From Rhodocollybia butyracea (Eukaryota; Basidiomycota; Agaricomycetes; Agaricales; Omphalotaceae), in the NCBI GenBank assembly GCA_015501585.1, contig JADNRY010000131.1, forward strand, positions 62,001 through 126,000: a DNA stretch of 64,000 bases. The letters run 5' to 3'. The notes under the pieces are model-generated. The model made no database searches. It worked only from the letters and a program-made list of their open reading frames with translations, and was not told where the DNA came from. Shown piece by piece: positions 54,692-64,000 of this stretch; the stretch's first letter is position 1; every line of letters begins with the position of its first letter. The position numbers were made by a program, and so were the translations under genes.

Positions 54692-55161
54692 TCAGAGAGT
54701 AACAGGGGCGCAACCGACGGAGATGAGACCACCTGGAAAACTTTAGTCAGTATTGCTATAGAATCACGAAGGTTCTTCATATCACCAGTTGAGTTGTCTT
54801 TACAGCAGACAGCTTGCGCATCGCTACAAAGACCATCGTGAGTATCAAGCTTGAACAATTGTATGGTTCAGAAAGTATCTTACCAAGTTCCGCCTCCAGC
54901 AACGTTAACGCCGGAGCAAGTAAGCCCGACGAGACCAGTTATGTCGCCAACGGTAACACCAACGAGCCCAAGAAGCGACTTGGTGATGGGGTCTGCTGCA
55001 GCTTCGCTGGCAGTTTGGGTGCTCTGGCAGCACTGCACGGAACCGGTGGTGCAGGTTTTTGCAGGCGGAGCGGGGGCAGTGGCAGGAGCAGTGGCATCCT
55101 GAGGGGCGGCGAGCGCAAAGGTAGCAAGAGCGGCGGAGACTAAGGCGAGTTTGTACTGCAT
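54692..55161 (-). CDS. Class I hydrophobin 13, intact
   Basis: Exons 55161-54884, 54823-54786 and 54732-54692 give 118 residues. Differs from hydrophobin 10 by very few residues (APQDATAPAT for APQAATAPAT; GDITGLVGL for GDVTGLVGL). All eight cysteines: CTTGSVQCC, LTCSGVNVAGGGTC, DAQAVCC, SVGC. TATAAAA at 55249-55255, about 88 bp upstream. The long identical flanks of 10, 12 and 13 point to very recent duplication or gene conversion. Confidence 0.95.
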
Positions 55162-55713
55162 GATGAATGAGTGAGTGAGTGGTGAAGAGAACTTGAACGA
55201 CTACTGTTGATTGTTCGAGTGCGGAATTTCCCCCAGTTCCGAGCTAGCTTTTATACCTTTGTCTTCTCCTCAAAGTCCGCCCAAAGCTACCTCTGTCTGA
55301 GGCATGCATCGCCTACCAATACCTTGTCATCTCCGTAGAAAAACTGTCAACGTGGAGCAAAAACGGGAGATTTCGGGAAAATTCGACATTGCGGTGGAGC
55401 TTATTTGAATCAGAGATCTTTCGATTCTTGCTCGACAGATATTTCGTTTCAAAGTTAATATTATTCGAATAGAGAGAAGACTGGCAGGTCAACCTTTCAA
55501 GTACTTAGTCCTTGATTTCTGCAACTTGGGCGTTGTCTTCGTACGTAGGAGGCAAAGTTACAAGAACGTAGAAAACAATACGTATTTCAGCTCTTTACAG
55601 CTTATACACCATATCAGGAATGGGACACGTAAAACCTCAACATAGTATGCTTAGCAACAAGTAACCAATGTAACAACTTGAGAGAGTCTCCGACTCCCAT
55701 AGAAATTAGCAGA

Positions 55714-55800
55714 ACGCCTCACTATTGCCGACGGGCATCGCGTAGTAGGAGTGGGATTTTTTTGCTGCTCTTGGCAAGGGAATGACGAGAGTGGTGACTC
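55714..55800 (-). promoter_or_regulatory. Conserved distal upstream block of hydrophobin 13
   Basis: CCTCACTATTGCCGACGGGC, then TGCTCTTGGCAAGGGAATGA CGAGAGTGG. Full length, unlike in hydrophobins 10 and 12. 553-639 bp upstream of the ATG. Confidence 0.6.
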
Positions 55801-56029
55801 ACTTTCAGCACCACTGAGTGCAATCAACGCCTATTTCTGCCATGTCTGTATATTCAAACTATACGTACAAGCCAAGACCGCGAACTTGTTCTACCGTTCA
55901 AAGTCCCTCGTTAGTGCTTCTACAGAAATATGACACTGCTATGGGCTCAGCTCTACCTCTGATGCAGATCACTGCTAAGGAGTACAATTCCCGTCCTGTT
56001 CCGTCTTGTTGAAACCTTTTTTATCACAG

Positions 56030-56080
56030 AGAAAATTCGGAACCGATTGCAGGTCAAAGCGTAGCTTACCGAACGCTTCG
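56030..56080 (-). repeat. 3' palindromic element behind hydrophobin 14
   Basis: ACCGATTGCAGGTCAAAGC GTAGCTTACCGAACGCTTC. 182-232 bp past the shifted stop. Confidence 0.6.
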
Positions 56081-56261
56081 GGGAAGACAAATTCAGAGCC
56101 GAAAAATTACGAACAACAGGAGAAATCTATTCCTGGCATTTTAGAGAAGTCTAAAAGATACTCCAACGACAAGTATTACAGTACGTAGGGACCAGTTTAC
56201 AGCTTTTAAGAACAAATACAACTTGTAACCACTCGCACTATGCTTTGAACCGTTGAGAGCC

Positions 56262-56761
56262 TCAGTCTCTCGGGCTCAGGCGGTAACAGGAATGCAACCG
56301 GGCGGAGATGAGACCACCTGCAAAGCTTTAGTCAGTAATGGTATAGAATCACGAATGTTTCTTCATATCACCCTTTGCGTTGTTTGTGCAGCAAACGGCT
56401 TGAGCAGTGCTACAAAGCCAATCATGAATATCAAGCTCGGAGAAAATTATGTGAACAAAATGACTTACCAAGTTCCGCCTCCAGCAACGTTAACGCCGGA
56501 GCAATCGAGTCCGACGACACCGGTCAGGTCGCCAACGGCAACACCAATGAGCCCAAGAAGCGACTTGGTGTAGGCGTTATTCGCAGCTTGGCTGGCAGTT
56601 TGGGTTTGTTGGCAGCACTGAAGAGAACCGGTTGTGCACTTGTGGATGGGCTGAGGTGCGGGAACTGGAGCAGGAGCAGGAGCAGGCGCAGGAGCCGGGA
56701 CTTTGTAACCTAACGCAAGGGTAGCAAGAGCGAGAGAGAGGAAGGCGACCTTATACTGCAT
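56262..56761 (-). pseudogene. Class I hydrophobin 14, C-terminal frameshift
   Basis: MQYKVAFLSLALATLALG, then a Pro-Ala linker (YKVPAPAPAPAPAPVPAP, QPIHK), CTTGSLQCC, GLDCSGVNVAGGGTC and TAQAVCC: seven of eight cysteines are in frame. In exon 3 an extra base (GCCCGG for GTCGG, about 56300) changes SVGCAPVTL to SARLHSCYRLSPRD. By chance a cysteine reappears three residues late (x15 instead of x12). It could encode a protein with a replaced C-terminus, or be dead; I favour early decay. TATAAAA at 56849-56855. Conserved upstream and downstream elements are present. Confidence 0.7.
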
Positions 56762-57310
56762 GATGAGTGAGTGAGAGTAAGGCGAAGAGAACTTGAACGA
56801 CTGGTGTTAAGTGTTCGAGTAAAGAACCTCTCTCAACTTTGGGCTACCTTTTATACCTTTGTCTTCACCTCGTAAGTCCGCTCACTGATACCTCTCTTCT
56901 TGTTAGGGTGTATGAGGCATGCATAGATTATCCTTCTTTACAATGACTTCCTCAATGCAAGGACGTCAAAATCGAGCAACATACGGAAGAACTCGACATT
57001 GAAATGGCCGCTATTCAAAGAACTAATCAAAGAAATAACCTCTGTTTCGTGCTCAAAAAAGCCAGAGTTTGGAGTCTTAACCAGTTTTTGAAAGGAAATA
57101 CTATCTGATTGGAAAAATACCAGGTCATTCTCACTCCAGCATTCAAGTAAATACCTTGTGTGCTCCACTCGTAGGAGGCCAAGTATACATATCCACAGTT
57201 GGTGCACCCAAAATGGACATATGAAATGTCAACCTCAATAAGGCTTCAGTGAAATAAAAGGCTAGTACGGTCGACAGAGCCCATCAGATTGTGAGCAGAG
57301 ATCGGCGGAA

Positions 57311-57400
57311 AGCCTTACTATTGCCGACGGGGATAGCGTAGGATCGTAATTTTCGCTGATCCTGGCGCAGTGAAATGACGAGAATGGCCACTGAACTTGA
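57311..57400 (-). promoter_or_regulatory. Conserved distal upstream block of hydrophobin 14
   Basis: GCCTTACTATTGCCGACGGG GATAGCGTAGGA, then GCAGTGAAATGACGAGAATG GCCACTGA. 550-639 bp upstream of the ATG. Confidence 0.65.
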
Positions 57401-58430
57401 GTGTCCTGCTCATTTTCGTGAGCGATCTTTGTGATGTTGTTTCAGAAATAAACTCACGCACAATTAGATGGAGCTAGAACGGAACCGAATTCCCCATGTT
57501 TTTGAAGGCCCACCTTCACTTTCTTACAACGCATCTTCCTTGTGCTCTTAATGCTTTCGCAGTCTCCTGCGTATGGAACAAGTCCCATATACTAATCGGA
57601 GTACATCATATTTATTTGATTCTTACCATGGATAGTTTTTCGATAGTCTTTTTTTCCAAAGATTGACACATGAACCGGTCACCAGAGATGATGAAGATCT
57701 GATATGTTGCTGATGCAGAATTAGCGTCCTCGATTCGGTGCAACTTGTGTCATTCATCAGTCTCGATGTATTGTACCTCTATATGTACTCCCTCCTGATA
57801 CCCACTATCACTGTAGCTCCACCAACGCCCAAAGACCCTCCCCAATACACTACATAGAATGAAGGCGCAGTCTGCCGCACCTCCTCGTGTCTTGGTACTT
57901 AGTCTAACCTGTCCGCAAGGTTTGAAAAATTCCAAAAAAAAAAACCTCTATATGTATGGCTACGATGCCGCCGAGGCCTAATCGTGACGTTACGGTAAAT
58001 TATGGGGCCGTTTCCTTGCTTCTGATTGTGACATGTAAAAGTTCAGTGTGTATTTCACTAATCCGGTCGCCCTCAAAAATGGGGCCCCGCCCTTGATGCG
58101 GACCGTGACGTGCACTTGGTGACGGTTGTGTACTTGTGATCTCACAATCTTAGTTTCACAAGCCAGAATTCACGAGAGGGAAAAAAAATCGTTCGCTCAA
58201 CTCCGCTTCCACTGCTTGAATCACGAGCTTTGCTGTCCTTAAGTTTGTGGCGCATCTCTTTCCCGCAGCCCCTCCAACCCTTTCGTGTGTGCCTATAGCT
58301 CTTTTTGCATCGTCAATATCACGACTTGATTTGTTCCTACCATGCCAATGAGCTCCACCAACGCAGGCGCATCTTGGAGTTATTGGGAAATACTTTTGAT
58401 CCTAAGTATTTTTGGTCTTGAACACGGAAA
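57401..58430. other. Spacer between hydrophobins 14 and 15
   Basis: 57.42-57.58 kb and 58.23-58.41 kb share phrases with 60.18-60.54 kb (for example TTCCTAC and CTTGGAGTTAT, GAGAAATACTTTT), so a further decayed repeat is present. Nothing coding is recognised. Confidence 0.35.
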
Positions 58431-58475
58431 GATTCGGACCATGCAGGTCAAAGCGTAACTTACCGAGCGCTTTTA
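58431..58475 (-). repeat. 3' palindromic element behind hydrophobin 15
   Basis: ATTCGGACCATGCAGGTCAA AGCGTAACTTACCGAGCGC. 211-255 bp past the stop of an intact gene. Confidence 0.6.
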
Positions 58476-58685
58476 GGATGACAAATTCAAGTAGCATATA
58501 AAATTTTGTGACGAAAATCATGATTTCACTGTTAACGAACTGAAAAATTTATTCCTGACATTTATAAAATCTAAGAGATATCCCAACCGCAATTTATAGT
58601 ACTTGAACAATTTACATAGAACGAATACAACTTGTAACCAGTCGAACTATGCTTTCGAACCGTTAAGCGCCTCAGTCTCTCGGGC

Positions 58686-59447
58686 TCAGAGAGTAACAGG
58701 AGCGCAACCGACGGAGATGAGACCACCTGTAAAGCCTAGTCAGTAATGGTATAAAACCACGAATGTTCTTCATATCACCGTCTGAGTTGTCTTCGCAGCA
58801 AACGGTTTGAGCAGTACTACAAAGCCAATCGTGAGTATCAAGCTAGGGAAAAAAAATGTGAAGAAAATGTCTTACCACGTTCCGCCTCCAGCAACGTTAA
58901 CGCCGGAGCAATCGAGCCCGACGAGACCAGTCAGGTCGCCAACGTCAACACCAATGAACGCAAGCAGTGAGGTGGTGTAATCGTCTGACGCAGCTTCACT
59001 GGCAGTTTGGGTTTCTTGGCAGCACTGAATGGGACCGGTGGTGCACTTGTTGCCGGGCTGAGGAGCAGGAGCAGGAGGATAAGCAGGAGGAGTATGAGCA
59101 GGAGGAGTATGAGCAGGAGGAGTATAAGCAGGAGGAGTATGAGCAGGAGGAGTATGGGCAGGGGGAGTATGAGCAGGGGGAGTATGAGCAGGGGGAGTAT
59201 GGGCAGGGGGAGTATGAGCAGGGGGAGTATGGGCCGGAGGAGTATGGGCCGGAGGAGTATGAGCCGGAGGAGTATGAGCCGGAGGAGTATAAGCAGGAGG
59301 AGTATGGGCCGGAGGAGTATTAGCCGGAGGAGTATAAGCAGGAGGAGCAGGAGGAGCCGGAGCCGGAGTATGAGCCGGGGCCGGATAATTACCGGCTAAC
59401 GCAACGGTAGCAAGAGCGGCAGAGACAAAGGCGACTTTATACTGCAT
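58686..59447 (-). CDS. Class I hydrophobin 15 with long Pro-rich repeat linker
   Basis: Exons 59447-58876, 58816-58779 and 58726-58686 give 216 residues, twice the usual length. Signal peptide MQYKVAFVSAALATVALAG. Residues about 20-134 are a tandem array of the pentapeptide AHTPP (variants AYTPP, ANTPP), about 18 units. A normal hydrophobin follows: CTTGPIQCC, GLDCSGVNVAGGGTC, TAQTVCC, SVGC, tail APVTL. Every repeat keeps the frame and there are no stops, so the extension is translated. Pro/Thr repeats of this kind are likely extended and O-glycosylated, which would hold the hydrophobin core away from the wall or modify the film surface (inference). TATA at 59537-59542, about 92 bp upstream. 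Confidence 0.95.
59068..59346. repeat. 15-bp minisatellite within hydrophobin 15
   Basis: The unit on the plus strand is GGAGGAGTATGAGCA with third-position variants (GGGGGA, GCCGGA, TGGGCA). Block-wise sharing of variants (a GGGGGA block in the middle, GCC blocks at one end) suggests expansion by slippage or unequal exchange. The reverse frames EEYEQ and SRRSM are translation shadows. Confidence 0.9.
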
Positions 59448-59977
59448 GATGAGTGAGTGAGAGTGTGCAGTGAAGAGAACTTGAACTACTAGTGTTAGCT
59501 GTTCGAGTACAGAACCTCTCTCAAATTTGGGCTACCTTTATACCTTTCACCTCGTAAGTCCGCCCACAGGTACTTCTTTTCTTGTCGAGGTGTACGAGAC
59601 ATGGATAGATTGACCTTCTTTACAATGACTTCCTCAATGCAAACCCGTCAAAACAGAGCAACAAACCGAATAACTCGACATTGAAATGGCCACTGATTCG
59701 AGGAACTAATTAAAGAAGACCCTTTTGTTTCGTGCTCAAAAACCCAGGATTTGAAATCTTGACCTGATTTTGAAAGGAAGTAATATTTGGCTGGGTAAAT
59801 ACCAGGACATTCTCAATAAAGTATTTATCTCGTGTGTCCATAGTAGGCCCAGGTTGGAAGAAAGTAGAAAACAATACATAACCATATACAGCTGATGGAC
59901 CCTAAATGGACTCATGAAATCAACCTCAATAAGGCTTCAGTGGAATAAAAGGCTAGTACAATCGACAGAGTTCATCA

Positions 59978-60041
59978 GAGTCTAGGTAGAGATCGACCAA
60001 GTCTGGGTAGAGATCGACGAGTCTGGGTAGAGATCGACAGA
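59978..60041. repeat. Three tandem copies of a 21-bp unit
   Basis: GAGTCTGGGTAGAGATCGAC is repeated, the first copy with one change (TCTAGG). Sits directly beside the distal block of hydrophobin 15. Confidence 0.8.
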
Positions 60042-60045
60042 CTCA

Positions 60046-60127
60046 AGCCTTACTATTGCCGACGAGGATAGCGTAGATTTCGCTGGCAGCCAAAGCGCCA
60101 CAGCGGAATAACGAGAATGGCTACTGG
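60046..60127 (-). promoter_or_regulatory. Conserved distal upstream block of hydrophobin 15
   Basis: GCCTTACTATTGCCGACGAG GATAGCGTAGA, then CAGCGGAATAACGAGAATGG CTACTGG. 599-680 bp upstream of the ATG. Confidence 0.65.
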
Positions 60128-61136
60128 AACAGTCTAGCTTCATTTCTGTAAGCCGACATTCGCGATCTTTGTTATCCTGTTGCAGCAATAAAAATGCTGG
60201 ACTCTGAAAGAGGCGTAAAGTTGAACGGAGCTAGAACGGAGTCCTCATACCACAACTAAGTTGTCTGTAACCGGCCTACATTCACTCCCCATAACGCGTC
60301 TTCTGTGTACGTTGTACTTGATATGCTTTCAATAGTCGTCTCAAATGGAACACCTCCCAATATGTAGTACATCACATTTATCTGCTCCCTTAGCTCCTCC
60401 GACGCTTTTGTCTGTGCCGATACTCTGCTTTTCCATCGTCAACGTCACGACTTCATTTGTTCCTACGGCAAGTTCCACAGGCGTAAGTACCGCTTGGAGT
60501 TATCGAGAAATACTTTTCATCATAAGTATTTTGACGTTTCGATAGGGCTTGCGCATAGAATTCACTCGATTAGGAGCCCAACGCGCGAGAGAGGAGTGTG
60601 CTACGGAGTGAGTACTTGCTATTGAGAAACGTTCGCTGGGAGTTCTGTTCCAAGTTACGCAAGATGATATCACCCAAGGTCATGAGTACCTCTATTTCAC
60701 CTCATCCTTTGAGCACAAAGCACCCCACACTTGAATCGCACTGTGTATGTGCTATATCTTAACAGTGTTGTTAAAACTCGAAGGATCATCCCGCAATTGG
60801 ATCGAAAATCATGGCAAAAAAAAAGGATGTGGCCAACATCCTTTGAGCACAAAGCACCCCACACTTGAATCGCACTGTGTATGTGCTATATCTTGACTGT
60901 TAAAAAAAGGACCGAGCAGCTAATCAATGGACCGAACCATTCAGCTGTAAAAAGGCCCCAAGTACTGTGTAAAGCACCGTACACAAATCGAGATCGACTT
61001 TGAAATATTCGAAAGCATGTAAAATTGATATATATCCATATACGAGCAGCACCAGCAAAAGGTGTGATGGAAAAGTAACGAGTTGTACGCATCCCAGCTA
61101 GACTGACAAACCCTCGGGAGTCTCCCTCAGAGTAAC
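60128..61136. other. Spacer between hydrophobins 15 and 16
   Basis: Contains a perfect 58-bp direct repeat (60703-60760 and 60837-60894, from CATCCTTTGAGCAC to GCTATATCTT). The 60345-60545 open frame shares sequence with 58.2-58.4 kb. No gene called. Confidence 0.45.
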
Positions 61137-61545
61137 GGGAGCACAGCCGACAGAGATGAGTCACCTGTAGAGCTTTAGTCAGTAATGTAGAGTATTATTC
61201 CTACCCGTGGCGTTGTCGATACAGCAAACAGCTACAAAGAAAACGGAGAACAGTGAGCGTCAAGTGCGATACATTATTAGAGAATGGCTTACCAGGTGTC
61301 GCCACCAGCAATGTTAATACTGGAGCAAGTGAGACCAAACAAAGCCAGTACATCCCGATCAGAAAACCAAGGAGTACAAAGGTGCCGGGGTCAACGGCAG
61401 CTTGAGAAGCAATTTGGAAGTTGTCGCAGCATTGAACGGGACCAGTGGAGCAGCTGGTAGCGGGCTCATTACGAGGAGCGGGTTGGCAAGTGCTGCGTGC
61501 AAGAGTAACGAGAGAGGGGGGAACGAAAGCGAGTTTGAACTGCAT
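61137..61545 (-). pseudogene. Class I hydrophobin 16, degenerate
   Basis: MQFKLAFVPPSLVTLARS then PAPRNEPATSCSTGPVQCCD is a hydrophobin start with an insertion at the end of the signal peptide (an extra cysteine, STCQP). The frame is lost around GTFVLLGFLIGMYWLC, so SLAPVLTLLVATPG is read where GLTCSSINIAGGDT should be. Exon 2 is shortened (CTGTTTGCTGTATCGAC), and exon 3 (GTGACTCATCTCTGTCGGC) is one base short. The NEPATSCSTGPVQCC part matches hydrophobins 1 and 4. Confidence 0.78.
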
Positions 61546-61951
61546 TGTACTTGAACGACGAATATTGATTGTTCCAGTAAAGAACTCCTTCATACCTTCC
61601 ATAGAGCCTGCTAAAGATTCCATTCTTACATGGCCCATCCATCTTACTTCCTTGCGATCCTCCATCGAAAAACTGTCCAAGCGCAGGAACGAAAAGAAAA
61701 GAGACGGAGCTTCCTCGAAGTCGGGAGGGATTGATATCCTTTCCAAGAAAATACCGTTTGGTGTCCTCGAATTACGGAACGCGCGCTGTGTTCGAGTCAG
61801 AAGAAACTGCAAGATCAGACGATTCCAAATTCAGTAGACAGTTCATGCATTTCGAGGACATAGGCAGGGTAAAATTTGATATATGGTAATATGACATGCA
61901 TGACAGGCGTCTTTTGAAGATCTCAAGAACGAAGTAGGATGTATATGACTG

Positions 61952-62032
61952 AGCGCCTTACTATTGCCGCTGGGATGGCGTAGGAGGGGTGATATTTGCT
62001 GTATACGGCTGCTCTTGGAAGCGGAATAACGA
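61952..62032 (-). promoter_or_regulatory. Conserved distal upstream block of hydrophobin 16
   Basis: GCGCCTTACTATTGCCGCTG GGATGGCGTAGG, then GCTCTTGGAAGCGGAATAAC GAGA. 407-487 bp upstream of a dead gene; core still well kept. Confidence 0.6.
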
Positions 62033-64000
62033 GAAAATCTTCATCGACGTAGAGTACCTATTATGAGTATCGGGCTAGAGTGCAGAATGTAAGATACGTA
62101 ACAGACGGAACTCGAATGGACCGTTTTAACCAAGGTGAACGACCCACTCCCATCGTCTTGATTTAGATAGTTTTGTTGATATGTTGATAGCCACAAAATG
62201 GCTATGGAGGCGCTGAGGAGACAGTCATGGAAAGAAGCTTGATCGGGTTACTTTTGCTGCGACGGCCTTCTGTACAGAGTGATGCCTGTAAATGAATAGG
62301 TCGGCAGAGACGATGACAATAGCAAAAAACGCAGGGCAGAGGAAATTCGTCCAACAACCGACAGCCGCGGGTTTCTCGCAGAGAAAGCAACCTCCTTTTA
62401 GCAAATTTCTGATACTTTGACTGAAAAAAACTTTCATTGAGTCATGACAGAACTTGACCGAGGCCGTGATCACATCGTTTTCCGTGTTCTCAGCCACCCG
62501 TCATCGAGTTGGCATTTTCCTTAGCCACGCTTGTGTAGGTCGCAGAATCCTGTGAAATGTTCCTCTACCGGGCTGCGTTGGTGTTACTCGAATGAGAGCC
62601 AGTGCCAAAAGCTGACGTCGAGGTAATTCATATCCAAGCTGTGGTAGATTCTTGAAAGTCATGCAGCGCGAATCTACGTCACTGTCGAGGCCAGTATTTA
62701 TAGTATGAGACGTACAAACGCACCTATAAACCAATATCTGCTTCATAGTTGGCCGTTTGAACCCGATGCCAATGCCCTCAAACGTCTTCCAATTGCAGTC
62801 ACTAGAACCTACGATATAGCACAAACAGCAATGAGTTCTTGCATCCAAGCATAGTACTAATCAAATGTCCTTCAAATAGCGGTATATCGTATCCTCGACA
62901 CATGGACTTCTAGTTGACTTGAACGATGAACGCGGTGAACAGAAGTGTTGGTTTGATGACGAGCATGATTCGGGAAGGAAAGTTTGGGGCCAGGTGAACT
63001 TGTCAGCCGCGACACAATCGAACGCAGAGGTAGCGTCAGACAATGGCTTTTGGGTTGCTTTTGAGTTTTGGATTCACATAGAAGGAAAGAAGGAACGTGA
63101 CAAATCAAGCGCTCAAAGTCATTCAGCGCTTCAAGTTCGACATCTTTCCATTCTTTCCACTTGGAAACTCGGTTCATCGTTCTTGTACTACTCACCAATT
63201 TGGCCTCCGATGAACATCCCTCCCCTGGCCGAACTGGAGTCCCTCCTCTCGCGGTTGTAGAATGCTCGAAAGTAAATTCAGAATCAAGTTCGGACTCGGA
63301 TACCAAGGAGAACTCAGAACAAACCAAATATACGTGGCATGACAGTACCCACTGTAGTAGTATGAGCCGTCTCATGTCCCTTTACATGTACACTTCACAT
63401 CGTATGAAAACCACCATCCCATTCTCAACGCCTGTTCTACCCCCGTCCGGATTTCTCTACGCTCAAATCCCTTTGGTTATTGACTGTTGGAAGATTGGGC
63501 TGCTGATTGCGTAGCAACCACCTTAGAACCCACGCTACGACCCTCTCCCAACGTTTTTTTTACTCAACATTGCTCTTTCAAGCCTATCTTCTTCTCCTTT
63601 AGCAAAGTTGTAGGCTCCGATCATTGATTCTGTTAGTATTACAACCGTTGCTCAGCCTTCCTTGGGATTGTCTTGCTATACCGGTACAATGCTCCTTAAC
63701 TTAGCGCGTGTCTTCCTCAACCCTGTTCAGCAACGTAGTGGCAACGAGTTGTCTCATAGGATGAGGCGGAATTTGATTGTCCCGATGTTTAGGTGCCATT
63801 TCGGGTTGGGCCGTACAAGCTTTTGAGGCATCGGGTTGTGATAAATATGGTGTCCGCTGTAAGTAGTACTGATCTAATACTATCCTATCGTCCCTCTGTA
63901 CTTCTGGACTTCAACATCAACTAGTATGGACGGCAGCTTGGTCTCAATGGGTGCTGCATGTCGGAAAGAGTTTGTTTTGTGCGGCGCTAGATTTAGAGCG
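62033..64000. other. Far upstream of hydrophobin 16 and window end
   Basis: 62.50-62.66 kb is a diverged match to the conserved far-upstream segment (44.05-44.2 kb; shared CATCGAGTTG and AAAAGCTGACG). Minus-strand frames at 62501-62848 and 62872-63375 are not recognised. Nothing supported in the last 500 bp. Confidence 0.35.

Noticed and set aside
58967..59399. Plus-strand frames rich in EEYEQ or SRRSM opposite hydrophobin 15
   Set aside because: Translation shadows of the 15-bp repeat on the coding strand; no start context, introns or family.
62872..63375. 167-codon minus-strand open frame near the window end
   Set aside because: Begins with a hydrophobic stretch but has no family resemblance and is overlapped by equally long frames on the other strand.

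Overview
The window looks like nuclear DNA from an agaricomycete (mushroom-forming basidiomycete). Evidence: short GT-AG introns of about 50-60 bp, class I hydrophobin genes with the standard three-exon layout, tandem seven-pass membrane proteins with six introns, a decayed F-box gene, a Ty3/gypsy LTR retrotransposon, and many small repeats. No bacterial-type operons, rRNA or recognisable tRNA genes were seen.

The dominant content is one dispersed family of class I hydrophobins: small secreted proteins with eight cysteines (C-x5-7-CC ... C ... C-x5-7-CC-x12-C) that self-assemble into amphipathic films on fungal walls. I count 16 loci plus one exon-3 scrap. Seven are intact (9470-9918, 35606-36050, 42373-42821, 46122-46591, 47853-48326, 54692-55161, 58686-59447). 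Two differ from intact by one frameshift (52124-52594, 56262-56761). The rest are broken by small indels, stops or deletions. Most share a TATA box 75-95 bp before the ATG, a conserved block about 400-680 bp upstream, and an imperfect palindrome about 230-370 bp past the stop.

Layout. 0-12.6 kb: hydrophobins 1-4 (one intact), a TA-flanked MITE and a dead F-box gene. 13.7-18.2 kb: a tandem pair of intact seven-TM membrane protein genes. 18.3-25.4 kb: two dead hydrophobins flanking a small coiled-coil membrane protein gene, a 160-bp hairpin MITE and an intact HxxxD acyltransferase. 25.4-35.6 kb: a frameshifted Ty3/gypsy element with identical-looking 155-bp LTRs and a 5-bp target duplication. 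35.6-64 kb: the main hydrophobin array, eight genes plus remnants on the minus strand. It is built by roughly 6-kb segmental duplications that also carry a decayed gene of unknown function with a CACGTG site, one copy hit by a TIR transposon.

The intact hydrophobins encode near-identical C-termini (after Cys5), but they diversify in the linker between signal peptide and first cysteine. This runs from about 10 residues to a 115-residue repeat of AHTPP. The window therefore shows birth and death of a cell-surface protein family together with candidate shared control elements.
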